NCBI GenBank assembly: GCA_964577115.1
Contig: CAZNXJ010000019.1
Span: forward strand, 1 to 64,000
Source of the DNA: CAZNXJ01 sp964577115
GTDB taxonomy: Bacteria; Planctomycetota; Planctomycetia; Pirellulales; Pirellulaceae
Direction: 5' to 3'
DNA length: 64,000 nt
Part shown: one piece after another, positions 44,800-54,296 of the stretch
How positions within the stretch are numbered: position 1 is the first letter of the stretch
Layout of the letters: each line of letters begins with the position of its first letter
Notes under the pieces: generated by a model
What the model saw: only the letters and a program-made list of their open reading frames with translations
Database searches by the model: none
What the model was told of the DNA's origin: nothing
Made by a program: the position numbers and the translations under genes

Positions 44800-45195
44800 C
44801 TAGCGGAACGTCAGCAGGTAGGCGGCCATGGCGAGTCCGAGAACGGCAAGGACGATCGCCAGCACAAAACCCGTGGCGAAGCGCCGCGGAACGATGATCT
44901 CACCACGCTGGAGTCGCCCGACTTCCAGAACATGTTGGCCGGTGGCCACGAGTTGCACGACGACACCGAGCAAGATCAGCGTCGTCCCGAACCAGACAGA
45001 CACGCCGCCATTCTCGACTGGAATTGGCACCGGCTGCGCCGCCATGGCTCGCAAAAAGACCCCGAAGCGCGCGACGACGAAGCCAAACCCCATCAGCGCA
45101 AGCCCCGTACGAATCCAGGCGAGATGCGTGCGCTGCGCGGCGTAGTAAATGCGCGGATCAAGGTTAGGGGGCGGCTCCTGCGTCATGCTCGCCAT
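44800..45195 (-). CDS. DUF202 small membrane protein
   Basis: 131 residues. Opens with a DPRIYYAAQRTHLAWIRTGL stretch typical of DUF202/YidH-like proteins, then three hydrophobic helices (about 32-48, 66-88 and 107-128). Function unknown. It follows the second Nuo-like subunit by 80 nt on the same strand and could be part of the DAB transcript, though the gap leaves this open. ATG at 45195; another Met at residue 4 (45186). Confidence 0.82.
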   Translation of the reverse strand: MASMTQEPPPNLDPRIYYAAQRTHLAWIRTGLALMGFGFVVARFGVFLRAMAAQPVPIPVENGGVSVWFGTTLILLGVVVQLVATGQHVLEVGRLQRGEIIVPRRFATGFVLAIVLAVLGLAMAAYLLTFR

Positions 45196-45275
45196 CGTAC
45201 TGAAGTCGCTCCGAGTCAAAAAGGGAGACCTCGACGGCCCCAGCCGACTGGTACGTCGCCACGACCTTGCAAACG

Positions 45276-46733
45276 TTAGCGCGCCGGACGCGAGGGGGCT
45301 CGCGAGGGCCCCGTGGCGATTTCTGGAGCCGCGGCCTTCGGCCGAGCCGGTATATGCCGTTCGCTGAGCAATTGCATCGCCGCTCGATGACGCGAGGCCA
45401 CGCCCGGCTGAGGCCACAAGCCCCCACCAAGTATCAGCACCGACAGGGTAAGGACCGCAAACATTTCCCGACGGCGAATACGAAGGTTTACGGTGGGGCG
45501 ATGCGCCACTCCCGTAAACAGGACGAAATACGCGCGCACGACGGCGATCCCGTTCATGGCGGCGGCCACAACTACAGCAATCCCGACATGGGGGTACGTT
45601 TGAACGGCGCCATCGACGAGCAGTTCGGCGCCGAGAAAGCCGAGTGTTCCCGGAAAACCGACGCTCGCCATGCCCGTCATCAAAAAGAATATCGCGAGTG
45701 TCGGAGTTTGCTCGTAGCCGCCAGCGTAGTGGACCAGGCTGAGTGGCCCGCGCCGCGCTTCGAGGGCTCGCAGAGTGATCCCAAAGCCGCCCAGCGCGAA
45801 CACGACCGAGATCCACACGCACAGCGCACCGGTGAGCCCGATGGGTGTGATGGTTTTGAGCCCGGCCAGGACCAAGGAAGAATGGCTGAGAAACTGGTAA
45901 CAGAAGAAACGGCGCGCATCGCGCTGCACCAGTGACATGCCGGCCGCGTAGACGGCGGTCAAGAGCGACACCATGCCCAGGCTATGTAGAATCCAGTCCG
46001 GAGCCGTTGGAAGAACCAACCGCACCGCGGCGTAGGCGCCCGTCAGCGGCAGTACAAATAACATGGCCGTCCCGAGCGTCGCATGCTCGAAGAGATCCGT
46101 CATCCAACAGTGAACGGGTACGGCGCCGCTGCGCACAAGCACGGCGAGCATGATCGGCAGCAATGTCCACGCGGGCGCTGCCTCCGGACCGCCAAATTGC
46201 TGAACGCTCGCCCAACCCCCGATCAGCAGCGCCGCAAACAGCGCCATATGGATCGTGAACACACGCGTGCTTCGCCCGCGCGCTCGCAGTTCAAACCACG
46301 GAGGCACCGCGTTCAGAACCATCAATCCGATCAAGAGCCAGGGTATTTGGCAAGCAAGCGTCGCCAGCACGAGCGATTCGCTCACGAGCATCCAGGCGAA
46401 CGAAAAATGACGCACTTTCGTGCGGAGCGTGGCGACGGACGTCAGTAAATAGAGCAGCGCCGTCACGGAAACGAGTGGCGCGCTGATCTGATCAATGGCA
46501 AAAAGATTGAATCCCGTTAACCGCTCTAGCCATCGCGCGGTGCCCTGAGATGGATCGTCGCTGATACTGTAAAAGTCGTAAGCTGCGCCGAGCGTGCCGA
46601 GCAAGGAAGGGATCAACAGCGCAATCGACCAACGCCGAGCGAGCTCGGCATCTTCCTGCCGGCGCACGAGCGGCGCGCCGAGCAGTGGAACGAGGATGGC
46701 TATCTCGAGCCACGGCACGTCAAATTCGCTCAT
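45276..46733 (-). CDS. Second NuoM/NuoL-like subunit of the DAB locus, divergent
   Basis: 485 residues with about 12-14 hydrophobic helices, proton-conducting-transporter family. The key channel residues are altered: the TM7 lysine position reads Arg201 (LVRSGAVPVHCW), the TM8 lysine position reads Arg274 (QRDARRFFCY), and the TM5 glutamate (usually GWEL) is missing near residue 137. It may be a structural or differently gated partner of the DabB-like protein. Its ATG overlaps the stop of that gene (ATGA, 46730-46733), showing tight coupling. The C-terminus is a Pro/Ala-rich basic tail. Confidence 0.8.
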   Translation of the reverse strand: MSEFDVPWLEIAILVPLLGAPLVRRQEDAELARRWSIALLIPSLLGTLGAAYDFYSISDDPSQGTARWLERLTGFNLFAIDQISAPLVSVTALLYLLTSVATLRTKVRHFSFAWMLVSESLVLATLACQIPWLLIGLMVLNAVPPWFELRARGRSTRVFTIHMALFAALLIGGWASVQQFGGPEAAPAWTLLPIMLAVLVRSGAVPVHCWMTDLFEHATLGTAMLFVLPLTGAYAAVRLVLPTAPDWILHSLGMVSLLTAVYAAGMSLVQRDARRFFCYQFLSHSSLVLAGLKTITPIGLTGALCVWISVVFALGGFGITLRALEARRGPLSLVHYAGGYEQTPTLAIFFLMTGMASVGFPGTLGFLGAELLVDGAVQTYPHVGIAVVVAAAMNGIAVVRAYFVLFTGVAHRPTVNLRIRRREMFAVLTLSVLILGGGLWPQPGVASRHRAAMQLLSERHIPARPKAAAPEIATGPSRAPSRPAR

Positions 46734-48118
46734 GACAGTTCATCCAAAGAGCCGCCTGGCACGCGTGGACGATCCGCACCACGTGTGGTCCTACCTGCAA
46801 GAAAATCGGTCCAGCGCCGCTCGAGGCGATCGCAGGCCGCAAACACGCGTAGCACGGGGCGAGCGATGTAGTCGTTCAGAATCGCGTCCAAGTATCCACG
46901 CTCCATGGCCCAACGATAAAACCACTCCCGCGCGGATGCCGGCGCGATGCGCGCCAAAGTCGATTCGATGCGCGGCAGCCGCGAGCCGAGCGCGTTTTCG
47001 ATTTGCCCGTAGTCCTGAAGCAGCGTCGGTGCGCGAACAAACTGTAGCGTTCGCAGGCTCGCATGACCAATGATGTGAGCCAGCGCGATATACGGCAGGC
47101 CGAGCCCAATTTCAGCAACGATGATGCCCACCTGTGTTAGCGACGCAAAGGAAAGGGCGCCTTTGATGTCGGTTTGAACTCGCGCAGCAAGGGCTGCGAA
47201 CAGGGACGTTGCGAGTCCCAGTGCGACAACGATGCCACAGAGCAGTGGCGAGCTGTTCAAGAGCGGCGAAACGCGAAGCAATAGATAGGCTCCAAGATGG
47301 ACCGACAATGCCCCATAAAAAATCGCACTCGACGGCGTTGGCCCCTCCATGGCTCGAGGCAACCAGCCCGAAAACGGCACCAGCGCTGACTTGCCGGCCG
47401 CAGCGAAGAGCAGCAGCGCGCCGACAAGCAGCGTCTGACTTTCCGAAAGCGGCGCACCTCCGTCGGGCCACGGCCCGGCTCCCATCAACACTTCGAAATC
47501 CCCGTGTCCTCGCAGGTGATGCAGGGCGACAGACCCTAACAGCAGCGCAGCGTCCGAAATGCGATAGATGCTCCAGATCCGCGCACCATTGCGGACGGGC
47601 ATTGGCCGTTCATGAAAGAACGCGACGAGGAACGCGGACGAAAGTCCGACCAGCTCCCAACCGGCGAACAACGTCTCGATCGTACCCGCGATCGACGTGA
47701 CGGTAATGCCGAGCACGAAGAGGGCGTAGAGCGCAAAGAAGCGGAAATACCCGGGCTCGCGATGCAGATACCGGTTCGCAAAAGCGCCGATCGTGCCGCA
47801 CAAAACCAGAGACAGGATCACGAAGGCGACCGACAGGCGATCAAATAGCAACTTGATCGAAAAATGGTAGCTCGATATCGCGATGAGATTTCCGAGTTCA
47901 ACAGTATGGTGCCGCACACCGCTAACGAGCATGACAATCAACATCGCCACCGCAGCGGAAAGCGCGACGGCGATGGACGACTGAACGGCGCGGCTCGTGA
48001 CGCGCTCTGGGGGAATGCGAGCGGTCAAGGCCCAGACGCCGATCAGCATCACCAGAAAGCTCGGCGCGGCTACGATGGCCAACCCGAGCACCCTCATGAC
48101 CTCGTGGATGTCGCCCAT
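46730..48118 (-). CDS. dabB: DabB-like proton-conducting membrane subunit
   Basis: 462 residues with about 12 hydrophobic helices, NuoL/MrpA-like. The residues forming the proton path are kept: Glu155 in FAGWELVGLS, Lys243 in AAAGKSALVPFSGWLP and Lys319 in VQTDIKGALS, with MEGPTPSSA after TM7. In DAB systems DabB uses a cation gradient to energise DabA. It starts 3 nt after the dabA stop, so the two are almost certainly coupled. In the described systems dabB is often first; here dabA leads. The C-terminal helix end resembles truncated DabB rather than full NuoL. Confidence 0.87.
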   Translation of the reverse strand: MGDIHEVMRVLGLAIVAAPSFLVMLIGVWALTARIPPERVTSRAVQSSIAVALSAAVAMLIVMLVSGVRHHTVELGNLIAISSYHFSIKLLFDRLSVAFVILSLVLCGTIGAFANRYLHREPGYFRFFALYALFVLGITVTSIAGTIETLFAGWELVGLSSAFLVAFFHERPMPVRNGARIWSIYRISDAALLLGSVALHHLRGHGDFEVLMGAGPWPDGGAPLSESQTLLVGALLLFAAAGKSALVPFSGWLPRAMEGPTPSSAIFYGALSVHLGAYLLLRVSPLLNSSPLLCGIVVALGLATSLFAALAARVQTDIKGALSFASLTQVGIIVAEIGLGLPYIALAHIIGHASLRTLQFVRAPTLLQDYGQIENALGSRLPRIESTLARIAPASAREWFYRWAMERGYLDAILNDYIARPVLRVFAACDRLERRWTDFLAGRTTRGADRPRVPGGSLDELS

Positions 48119-48121
48119 CGA

Positions 48122-51100
48122 TTAACGCTGCCCCTGTTTGTCTATCAACACACCATCTCCCTGCCCTGTATGGGACAGCTCGGATTCGGCCGCACGGATG
48201 ACGGCAAACTCCAGGTGGCCGCGCCAGCCGCGGTACCAGTCAAACGAACTATCGACAACCGGCAGCTCACTGGCCTCCGGTTCGTACCGCGCAAACTCGC
48301 CCCGTTCGTAGGTATGCACGGTTGTTGAATCCGGGTCGAGCGAGGCGAGCTGTACCCATTCGTGGTCGGCAAGCCGCCGGAGTGCCGCGTTGCGAGCCAA
48401 AATGCGTTTGAGTAGTTCGGGCGGCGCTTCGACCACCAGCAGCAGTCGCACCGGCTCGTGAATCTCAACCATTTGCCAGGGTAATCCCGGCCGCAGGTCG
48501 CTGGCGGCACCATCCATCACGCCCAAGAGTGACGTGACGTTGTGTGGCAGTTTGGTTCCACATCCCCAGCCAGACGAATCGACATACGAAAAGAAGTATT
48601 CCAGGTTGATCCCCGCGCAAACGGGCACGACGGCCTGTAGCACGCGTTCGAGCACCGTGCCCTCCGCATCGTCGGTGGCTGGATCGTACGACGTCAGGAA
48701 AGCTCGGCGATCGAGAAACAATCCGCGCGTCCGCGCACGACGCCCGACAATAGCAATTGCGTTCGTGGCGTGCCCCAGCTCGGGCCGCGTCTGCGCGAGG
48801 TCTTCGGCACGGCCTTCAACGTGCCGCCGCGCGGCCGAGAAGGTTAGGCCGAGCGGCGCGGACTGAAACCGCCGGCAGCGTTCGTGCGCATTGCGGTCGC
48901 ATGCTTCTTCGACAAGCTGCTCCAGTTCACAAAAGTCCGCTTCGTGTGACGACGGCAGCCGGTCGCGATCGTAAAACGTGATACCATCGCTGCACGTGTT
49001 GTGCAGGGCGCCGACGAAGTACGTCGAAGCAGGAATCGAGATGCCTCGTGCGGCGAGACTGCGGCGAACGCGTGGATCATTGAGCATCTGCGCTACGGCG
49101 CGCGCGTTCGGTCCCCCGGCACTTCCCCCGCAGGCTCCGCAGTCGTATGCCGATTTATGTGGATTGTTGACGCTCGTCGAACCGTGCCCCAGCAGCAGCA
49201 CGAGCCGCGCAAATCGCTTCGTCAGCCCCATGTCGCGCAGCAGACGTTCGCCAATCGACGTCATCTCCTCGACAGTGAAGCCCACGTGCCCGTTTGTGGA
49301 ACCGGGCGGGCCGTGCGTTCGTTCGAGCTGCAAACGCGTGTCGTCGGGTGGCTGAAGGAGGCGGCGAGCCGAGTTCCGTATGCCGCCCGCGAAGCGTGGA
49401 AATAGCACGCGCGCGACAAGAGGAATCGAAGCCAGCGCGCCGAACAGTCCCGTCAGAAGTGCGCCGCTGGCGAACGATCGGCTGCCCACATGAAACTGAT
49501 GTACCAGCGCGCCCCACAGCCGCCGCGTGCGGGCTCGGCGACGATGAACTTCATCGAGTCGCTGCTCGACTTGTTCCGTGACCCAATGCTGCGGTTGTAT
49601 GACAACCGGACACAAGGGCACAAAATGCGCATCTGCGGCTCCGCGATAGTACATCGCCGCCGCAAAGAAGCCCGCTACGCCAAACGATTCCAGTTCGGGG
49701 CATAGCTCCTCCAAATGCCGCCGGAGGGATTCTTCGCGCTCGTCCAGACAGCAGGCGATCTGGAACTTCGGAATGGCCGTACGCGAGGCCGGCGGTGTAT
49801 GGATGCTGAGTGCGTCGAGCACCTGGACGCGAAAACGCCGCTCGTAGGCCAGATGCAACAACCGCCGCCGCTCGAGGTGCGGAAACGACTCGATTTCCTC
49901 AACCAGCATGCTCCACTGCGACTTACTGAGGTTGTACAGATCGCGCGGGCCCCAGCCAAAAATCTGTGCTAGCTGAAAAACGGTGAACGCCCGCTGCTCG
50001 ACACTCACCGACGGTTCGCCCGGCTGCCCAGCGCGGATGTCGTCGCGCAGGCGCGCGAGTGTTCCCGTGTAGCCAAGGTGTTCGCGAGCCACATATGCCA
50101 GGGCAAGCCGTTCGAGGAGCAGCCGGATTGCAAGGAATTCCATCAACGTGCCGGGCGGTACGGGACAGGCAACACGGTCGGCTCGGATTTCCAATTGCCG
50201 AATCATGCCCGCCCAGCCGCGCAGCGCAAGAAGCGTCGCCGTCACGTACTCTTTCCATTCGCTCGGCGGAACCCCTAGCTCGCTCAACGATTCGATCACC
50301 GATTCCTCGGCACTTTGGCCGGAATCCGCGAGTCGAACAAGCTCTTTCCGCAGGCCGTGGAGCCACGCGTCGGGAGATCCTCCACGCCGTCGATACAGAG
50401 CCGAAAACGCGGCGAGCATCCCTCGCGGACGCTCGGCCAGGGGCCACTGCGAAAAGCCCTGGTCCAGAAAGGCGGCACAAAACCGGATCAATACATCGTG
50501 CACGAGCAAATCGGAGTCGGCGCCGCTGACGGCGAGCAACACGTCGCGGTGCCGCCGCGGGGCTGCCGAGGTCGATCCAAACGGTCGCACTCCATGTACC
50601 CCGTCGCGGCACGCGCGCCAGAGCGCCTGTAGGCAGAACATCTCCCACGTCGCGCGCGACCAGTTTTCCATGGAACTTGCCCCGAGCCGTTTGAATACAG
50701 GCGCGAGGGCAAGCTGTGCTCGGTGGACCGGATCGGCGGATTTCTGTGAGTTATCGCTCACGGCCGTCCGCAAATCCCGGAGAGCCCAATGCCGCGTTTG
50801 CTCGAGCAGCGCGTGCTGCACACGCTGTGACGTAAACGGCAAGAAGCAGCGTAGGGCCTCCGTTTCTGCCACGAACCAGCGCAGCTCCGCGGGCGAGGCC
50901 ACCTGGAGCGGATGCTCGAGCATCGCCATTCGCAGGTCCAGCCGCCGCGCCAACCCGCCAATCAATTCGTCGGCACGTTCGCCTAAATCCGCGCGAACCG
51001 CGTTGTATAAATCGTCACGACGAATCCGACCGCGCGCCAGCTCTTCGCGATATCGATCCTCGGACAAATACGGCTCGCACCCGAACAGTTCCGCACCACG

Positions 51101-51283
51101 CACGACCGCTTCGTGAAACGGAAGATGCTCGAAGGCGTGGAGCGTGTTGTGGTGCACGAAAACGGTGATTGGCCCCTGTGCCGGCAGTAACTCTGCTGCC
51201 TCTTCGAAGGCGTGGCGGAGTTCCTCGCACGGCACACCGTCCCGCCGGCTGACCGAGGGGACCGAATCAGTTTTCTGGTGCAT
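48122..51283 (-). CDS. dabA: DabA inorganic carbon transporter subunit (DUF2309/UPF0753)
   Basis: 1053 residues. DabA is a beta-carbonic-anhydrase-like protein that, with DabB, converts and accumulates dissolved inorganic carbon at the cytoplasmic membrane. The zinc-site residues are in place: Cys512 and Asp514 (IACCLDERE), His700 (LLLGHGSTS) and Cys715 (AYDCGACGGSAGGPNAR); the H-to-C spacing of 15 is as in described DabA. ITVFVHHNTLHAFEHLPF near residue 40 is another family block. The length is within the larger DabA range. The ATG at 51283 lacks an obvious ribosome site. A candidate promoter lies about 330 nt upstream. Confidence 0.93.
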   Translation of the reverse strand: MHQKTDSVPSVSRRDGVPCEELRHAFEEAAELLPAQGPITVFVHHNTLHAFEHLPFHEAVVRGAELFGCEPYLSEDRYREELARGRIRRDDLYNAVRADLGERADELIGGLARRLDLRMAMLEHPLQVASPAELRWFVAETEALRCFLPFTSQRVQHALLEQTRHWALRDLRTAVSDNSQKSADPVHRAQLALAPVFKRLGASSMENWSRATWEMFCLQALWRACRDGVHGVRPFGSTSAAPRRHRDVLLAVSGADSDLLVHDVLIRFCAAFLDQGFSQWPLAERPRGMLAAFSALYRRRGGSPDAWLHGLRKELVRLADSGQSAEESVIESLSELGVPPSEWKEYVTATLLALRGWAGMIRQLEIRADRVACPVPPGTLMEFLAIRLLLERLALAYVAREHLGYTGTLARLRDDIRAGQPGEPSVSVEQRAFTVFQLAQIFGWGPRDLYNLSKSQWSMLVEEIESFPHLERRRLLHLAYERRFRVQVLDALSIHTPPASRTAIPKFQIACCLDEREESLRRHLEELCPELESFGVAGFFAAAMYYRGAADAHFVPLCPVVIQPQHWVTEQVEQRLDEVHRRRARTRRLWGALVHQFHVGSRSFASGALLTGLFGALASIPLVARVLFPRFAGGIRNSARRLLQPPDDTRLQLERTHGPPGSTNGHVGFTVEEMTSIGERLLRDMGLTKRFARLVLLLGHGSTSVNNPHKSAYDCGACGGSAGGPNARAVAQMLNDPRVRRSLAARGISIPASTYFVGALHNTCSDGITFYDRDRLPSSHEADFCELEQLVEEACDRNAHERCRRFQSAPLGLTFSAARRHVEGRAEDLAQTRPELGHATNAIAIVGRRARTRGLFLDRRAFLTSYDPATDDAEGTVLERVLQAVVPVCAGINLEYFFSYVDSSGWGCGTKLPHNVTSLLGVMDGAASDLRPGLPWQMVEIHEPVRLLLVVEAPPELLKRILARNAALRRLADHEWVQLASLDPDSTTVHTYERGEFARYEPEASELPVVDSSFDWYRGWRGHLEFAVIRAAESELSHTGQGDGVLIDKQGQR

Positions 51284-51783
51284 GTGGCCCGATGACGTAT
51301 CTCACGGACAATTCCGCAACGTGTCAGGCGCGCAACATGCGCGGAGACGTCGCGTCGCGGGTCGCCGAGCATCGACAAGACACTCGCGTTTTCCAAGTCG
51401 ACGCGGGGCGAAGCGTATTCGTTGCAATCATGATCGCGCGGTGGTCGCCCGTCGGCACTCGTAATACGAGCCTCAGTTACGGGAACGGGTAGACGGACAA
51501 TCCGTTGTCAATTCCCAGGCGGGACGGAGGTCGTCGGCCGGCCGAATGTCGTGCCGCGACGAGGATGATCCACAGGCGATGCCCCTCGGGGCTGCGCGAT
51601 TCAGCGAATTACCCTTTATAAGTGATTATCGGCAGAATTGCAAAGATCCCCCACGTCGCATGTTGCTGCGTTCGGGAAGTCATTGGAGCGGTGAGTTCAG
51701 GGGTTCGGGGGGCGAGTAAGATAGTTCGTCGCCCCTCACGGGCAGACCATCCCTCGGAACCTGCCCCCTGAAACTCTCCCTTC
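51284..51783. other. Intergenic region between dabA and the ABC export operon
   Basis: 500 bp with no supported gene. It contains a possible minus-strand promoter at 51615-51643 and a small dyad (GACAA, 4 nt, TTGTC) near 51494-51508. The ABC operon ends at 51784 on the same strand, so a terminator may also lie here; a GGGCAG/CTGCCC stem near 51741 is too weak to call. Confidence 0.5.
51615..51643 (-). promoter_or_regulatory. Possible promoter for dabA
   Basis: Read on the minus strand, TTGCAA (51643-51638) and TATAAA (51620-51615) are separated by 17 nt. The predicted start near 51608 would give a leader of about 325 nt before dabA. The -35 matches only 4 of 6, so this is tentative. Confidence 0.35.
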
Positions 51784-52947
51784 TTAGGCCTGCCGGAGCG
51801 CCTGGGTGATGGGCATGCGGATGGCCCGGAGCGCCGGGAACAGGCCGCCGAGCACTCCCATGGCCAGGGCGAGCAGAACACCCCGCAAAAGAACTCCTGG
51901 GCCGAAGCGGAAGGAAAACGTCAGCTCGCTGAACGTCGACCAGTTCGCCGTGCCCGTCGATAGTCCATGGAGCGGAAGCGTGGCGATGCAGCCGAGCACG
52001 CCCCCCATAAGACACAGCAGCACCGACTCCGACAAGATGCTCGCAACGATGCTTCGCCGACTGAACCCAATCGCGCGCAGCGCGCCGATCTCGCGGCCGC
52101 GGCTCGCCACCGCCGAAAACATCGTATTGGCCGCCGCGAACATGGCGCCGAACGTCAGGAACACGGCCATGGCATAGGCAAAGAATTTAATGGCGATCGA
52201 CGCAGTCATCTGACTCTCGAAATACGAAGGTTCGTCGATCGCATCTAATTGAAACCGCTCGTCGTTCTTGAGCCGATCGATCAGTTCGCGCATGGCCTGC
52301 TCGTCGCGCGCCCGGAGATTCACAATCGAAATCGCCTCGGGAACACGCCGAGCGTTCGTCAGGTCGCGCAGGTCTGTCCACACTTCGGATTCCGCAGCGC
52401 TCCCAGCCGCTTCGAAGTATCCCACGATCCGGAACATCACATTGTTAATCTCGATCTGCTCGCCGATCGCGAGATCTTCGAACCGTTCGGCCATCCGCCG
52501 GCTTGTGATGGCCTCATTGAGCCCCGGGCGCAGGTCGCGACCTTCAACGATTTTGAAATCGGGTCGCAAGGCTCGACCGACCGGTTGCAAGCCGCGCACG
52601 ATCATATTCGTGGTACCACCGCCGCCGCGGCGCTTCTGAAGCAGAATTGTGACAAATTCGGAAGAAGCCATCGGATTCCCATCGGCATCGCGTGCGATGC
52701 CTGGCAACGCGGCAATCTCGCGCGCCACCTGAGGCTCAATCGCGCTCGAGGTTTCCTCCGTCGAGCCCTCCCGGCGCACGATCAGGTCGAGTGGATCTCC
52801 GCTGATGCGCAGTGCGTGCTCGAGTCCGTCAGTCAACCCAAACGTAAGCACCGTGGCGAAGACGACGAGTCCGATGGCGAGGGTGGTCATAAGCGTTGTT
52901 ACCCAGCGAACTCGCAGGTTGCGCGCATTATATTTCAGCGGAATCAT
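51784..52947 (-). CDS. ABC transporter permease, FtsX/MacB type
   Basis: 387 residues. One N-terminal helix (about 15-38), a large extracytoplasmic MacB-like domain (about 45-250), and three C-terminal helices of the FtsX domain (about 262-375). Type VII ABC permeases of this kind transmit ATP-driven movement across the membrane rather than forming a pore, as in MacB or LolCE. It is the second permease of the operon, 38 nt after the first. Confidence 0.9.
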   Translation of the reverse strand: MIPLKYNARNLRVRWVTTLMTTLAIGLVVFATVLTFGLTDGLEHALRISGDPLDLIVRREGSTEETSSAIEPQVAREIAALPGIARDADGNPMASSEFVTILLQKRRGGGGTTNMIVRGLQPVGRALRPDFKIVEGRDLRPGLNEAITSRRMAERFEDLAIGEQIEINNVMFRIVGYFEAAGSAAESEVWTDLRDLTNARRVPEAISIVNLRARDEQAMRELIDRLKNDERFQLDAIDEPSYFESQMTASIAIKFFAYAMAVFLTFGAMFAAANTMFSAVASRGREIGALRAIGFSRRSIVASILSESVLLCLMGGVLGCIATLPLHGLSTGTANWSTFSELTFSFRFGPGVLLRGVLLALAMGVLGGLFPALRAIRMPITQALRQA

Positions 52948-52985
52948 GGGGATGTCGCGTTCAATTCTTCAATGCAAGAGTGAGG

Positions 52986-54143
52986 CTAAACGACTCGCCG
53001 CAATCCGTTCACAACCGAAAGCTGCGCGGCCTGGATGGCGGGCACGAATCCGCTAACGAGTCCAATCACGGCTGCCGTCAGCTCCAGGTTCAGCAGCCAC
53101 GGTCCCGCCATGTCGGCGATGCCGAGAGGGAAGAATTGCGAGCTGAGCTGGTGGAGCCATTCCAGGCACAGGCACCCCAGAGCGATTCCGAGCAGTCCGC
53201 CCATGAGCGTGATCGAGCAGGATTCGCCAAGCACCATGGCCAGGACGCGTGGCCGTGAGAAGCCAATCGCCTTGAGAACGGCGATTTCCGTGGTGCGTTC
53301 GCGCATCGACATGGCCATACCCGTCGCCGCGACCAGGGTCAGCGCGAACACCACCGCGAGACCGATGACGAGGATATAGAGCCGGAAGTTGCCCAGCATC
53401 TCGGTAAACATCTGCGCGAAAGCCGCTTCGCTCTGCGTGCGCGTGGGATTTTCCGAGCTGGCGTAGTAGTCGTCGATCAACTTGGTAACTCGAGGAATCG
53501 CAGCAGCATTCTCCGTGCGTGCGAAGATCGTCCCAGCATTGCCGGTGCCCGGAAAATTCATCTGCCGCATCCCTTCGTCCAGGTATTCCCAATGGAACCA
53601 GAGCGAATCGATGGGCTCGGGTGTTTCGAAGATGCCGACGAGCTCCAAATCGAGGTGAAAGGGATAGTAAGTCCCCTTCAGCGGAATTCGCTCACCGATC
53701 TTCCACCCCCGCTTCTCCGCCAGCCGGCGGTCGACGACACAGCCGCGCCGGTTCTTCTTCCAGGCCTCCAGCTGCTCGGGGTCGATACGGTACTCGGACC
53801 ACACATCGAACGCCGCGGACGCGTCAGTTCCGAACTGCGCGAAGGGCATTTTCTCTTCTTTGTACGTCCCGCCGTACCACGAGTAGGGGACGGCCGCGAT
53901 GACGCCCGGCATCTGGCGGACGCGATCGACATACGAAATCGGCAACATCCCGGCGAAGCCCTGGATGTTCATGACCACGATGCGATGATGCTTCTCGGCC
54001 TCTTCCGACCAGACGTCCTGCATGGCCATGTAGCCGAACAGCACCGTGAGCAGTGCCAGGCTGAAGCTGAACGACAGGATCGTCAGCGCGGCTCGAAGCT
54101 TGTTGCGACGAACGTTGCGGAATATGTAGATGAGCATTTGCAT
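52986..54143 (-). CDS. ABC transporter permease, FtsX/LolE type
   Basis: 385 residues with the same plan: N-terminal helix (about 17-40), extracytoplasmic domain (about 45-255) and three C-terminal helices (about 262-375) ending in EIAVLKAIGFSRPRVLAMVL-type FtsX signatures. It differs in sequence from the following permease, so the transporter is probably a heterodimer with one ATPase, similar to LolCDE. Two near start codons (54143 and 54137) exist. Confidence 0.9.
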   Translation of the reverse strand: MQMLIYIFRNVRRNKLRAALTILSFSFSLALLTVLFGYMAMQDVWSEEAEKHHRIVVMNIQGFAGMLPISYVDRVRQMPGVIAAVPYSWYGGTYKEEKMPFAQFGTDASAAFDVWSEYRIDPEQLEAWKKNRRGCVVDRRLAEKRGWKIGERIPLKGTYYPFHLDLELVGIFETPEPIDSLWFHWEYLDEGMRQMNFPGTGNAGTIFARTENAAAIPRVTKLIDDYYASSENPTRTQSEAAFAQMFTEMLGNFRLYILVIGLAVVFALTLVAATGMAMSMRERTTEIAVLKAIGFSRPRVLAMVLGESCSITLMGGLLGIALGCLCLEWLHQLSSQFFPLGIADMAGPWLLNLELTAAVIGLVSGFVPAIQAAQLSVVNGLRRVV

Positions 54144-54296
54144 GGCACATCGACCGTAAAAACGGTTGGTTGAATCTCGCGCCGCGTTACGTCAGAGGCA
54201 CGGTATCGTGTGTTTCCCGGTGATGAACACGTCGGCCGCGCCGCGGTGAGCCGTTCGTCCGGTGTCTGGGAGGGCCGAACACGCGAGCACGACGAA

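Noticed and set aside
46730..48118. Calling the DabB-like gene part of respiratory complex I
   Set aside because: No other nuo genes are adjacent and it is coupled to dabA, so a DAB role is more likely.
51485..51510. TTGACA on the minus strand upstream of dabA as a promoter -35
   Set aside because: No acceptable -10 lies 16-18 nt downstream; the hexamer is part of a small dyad.
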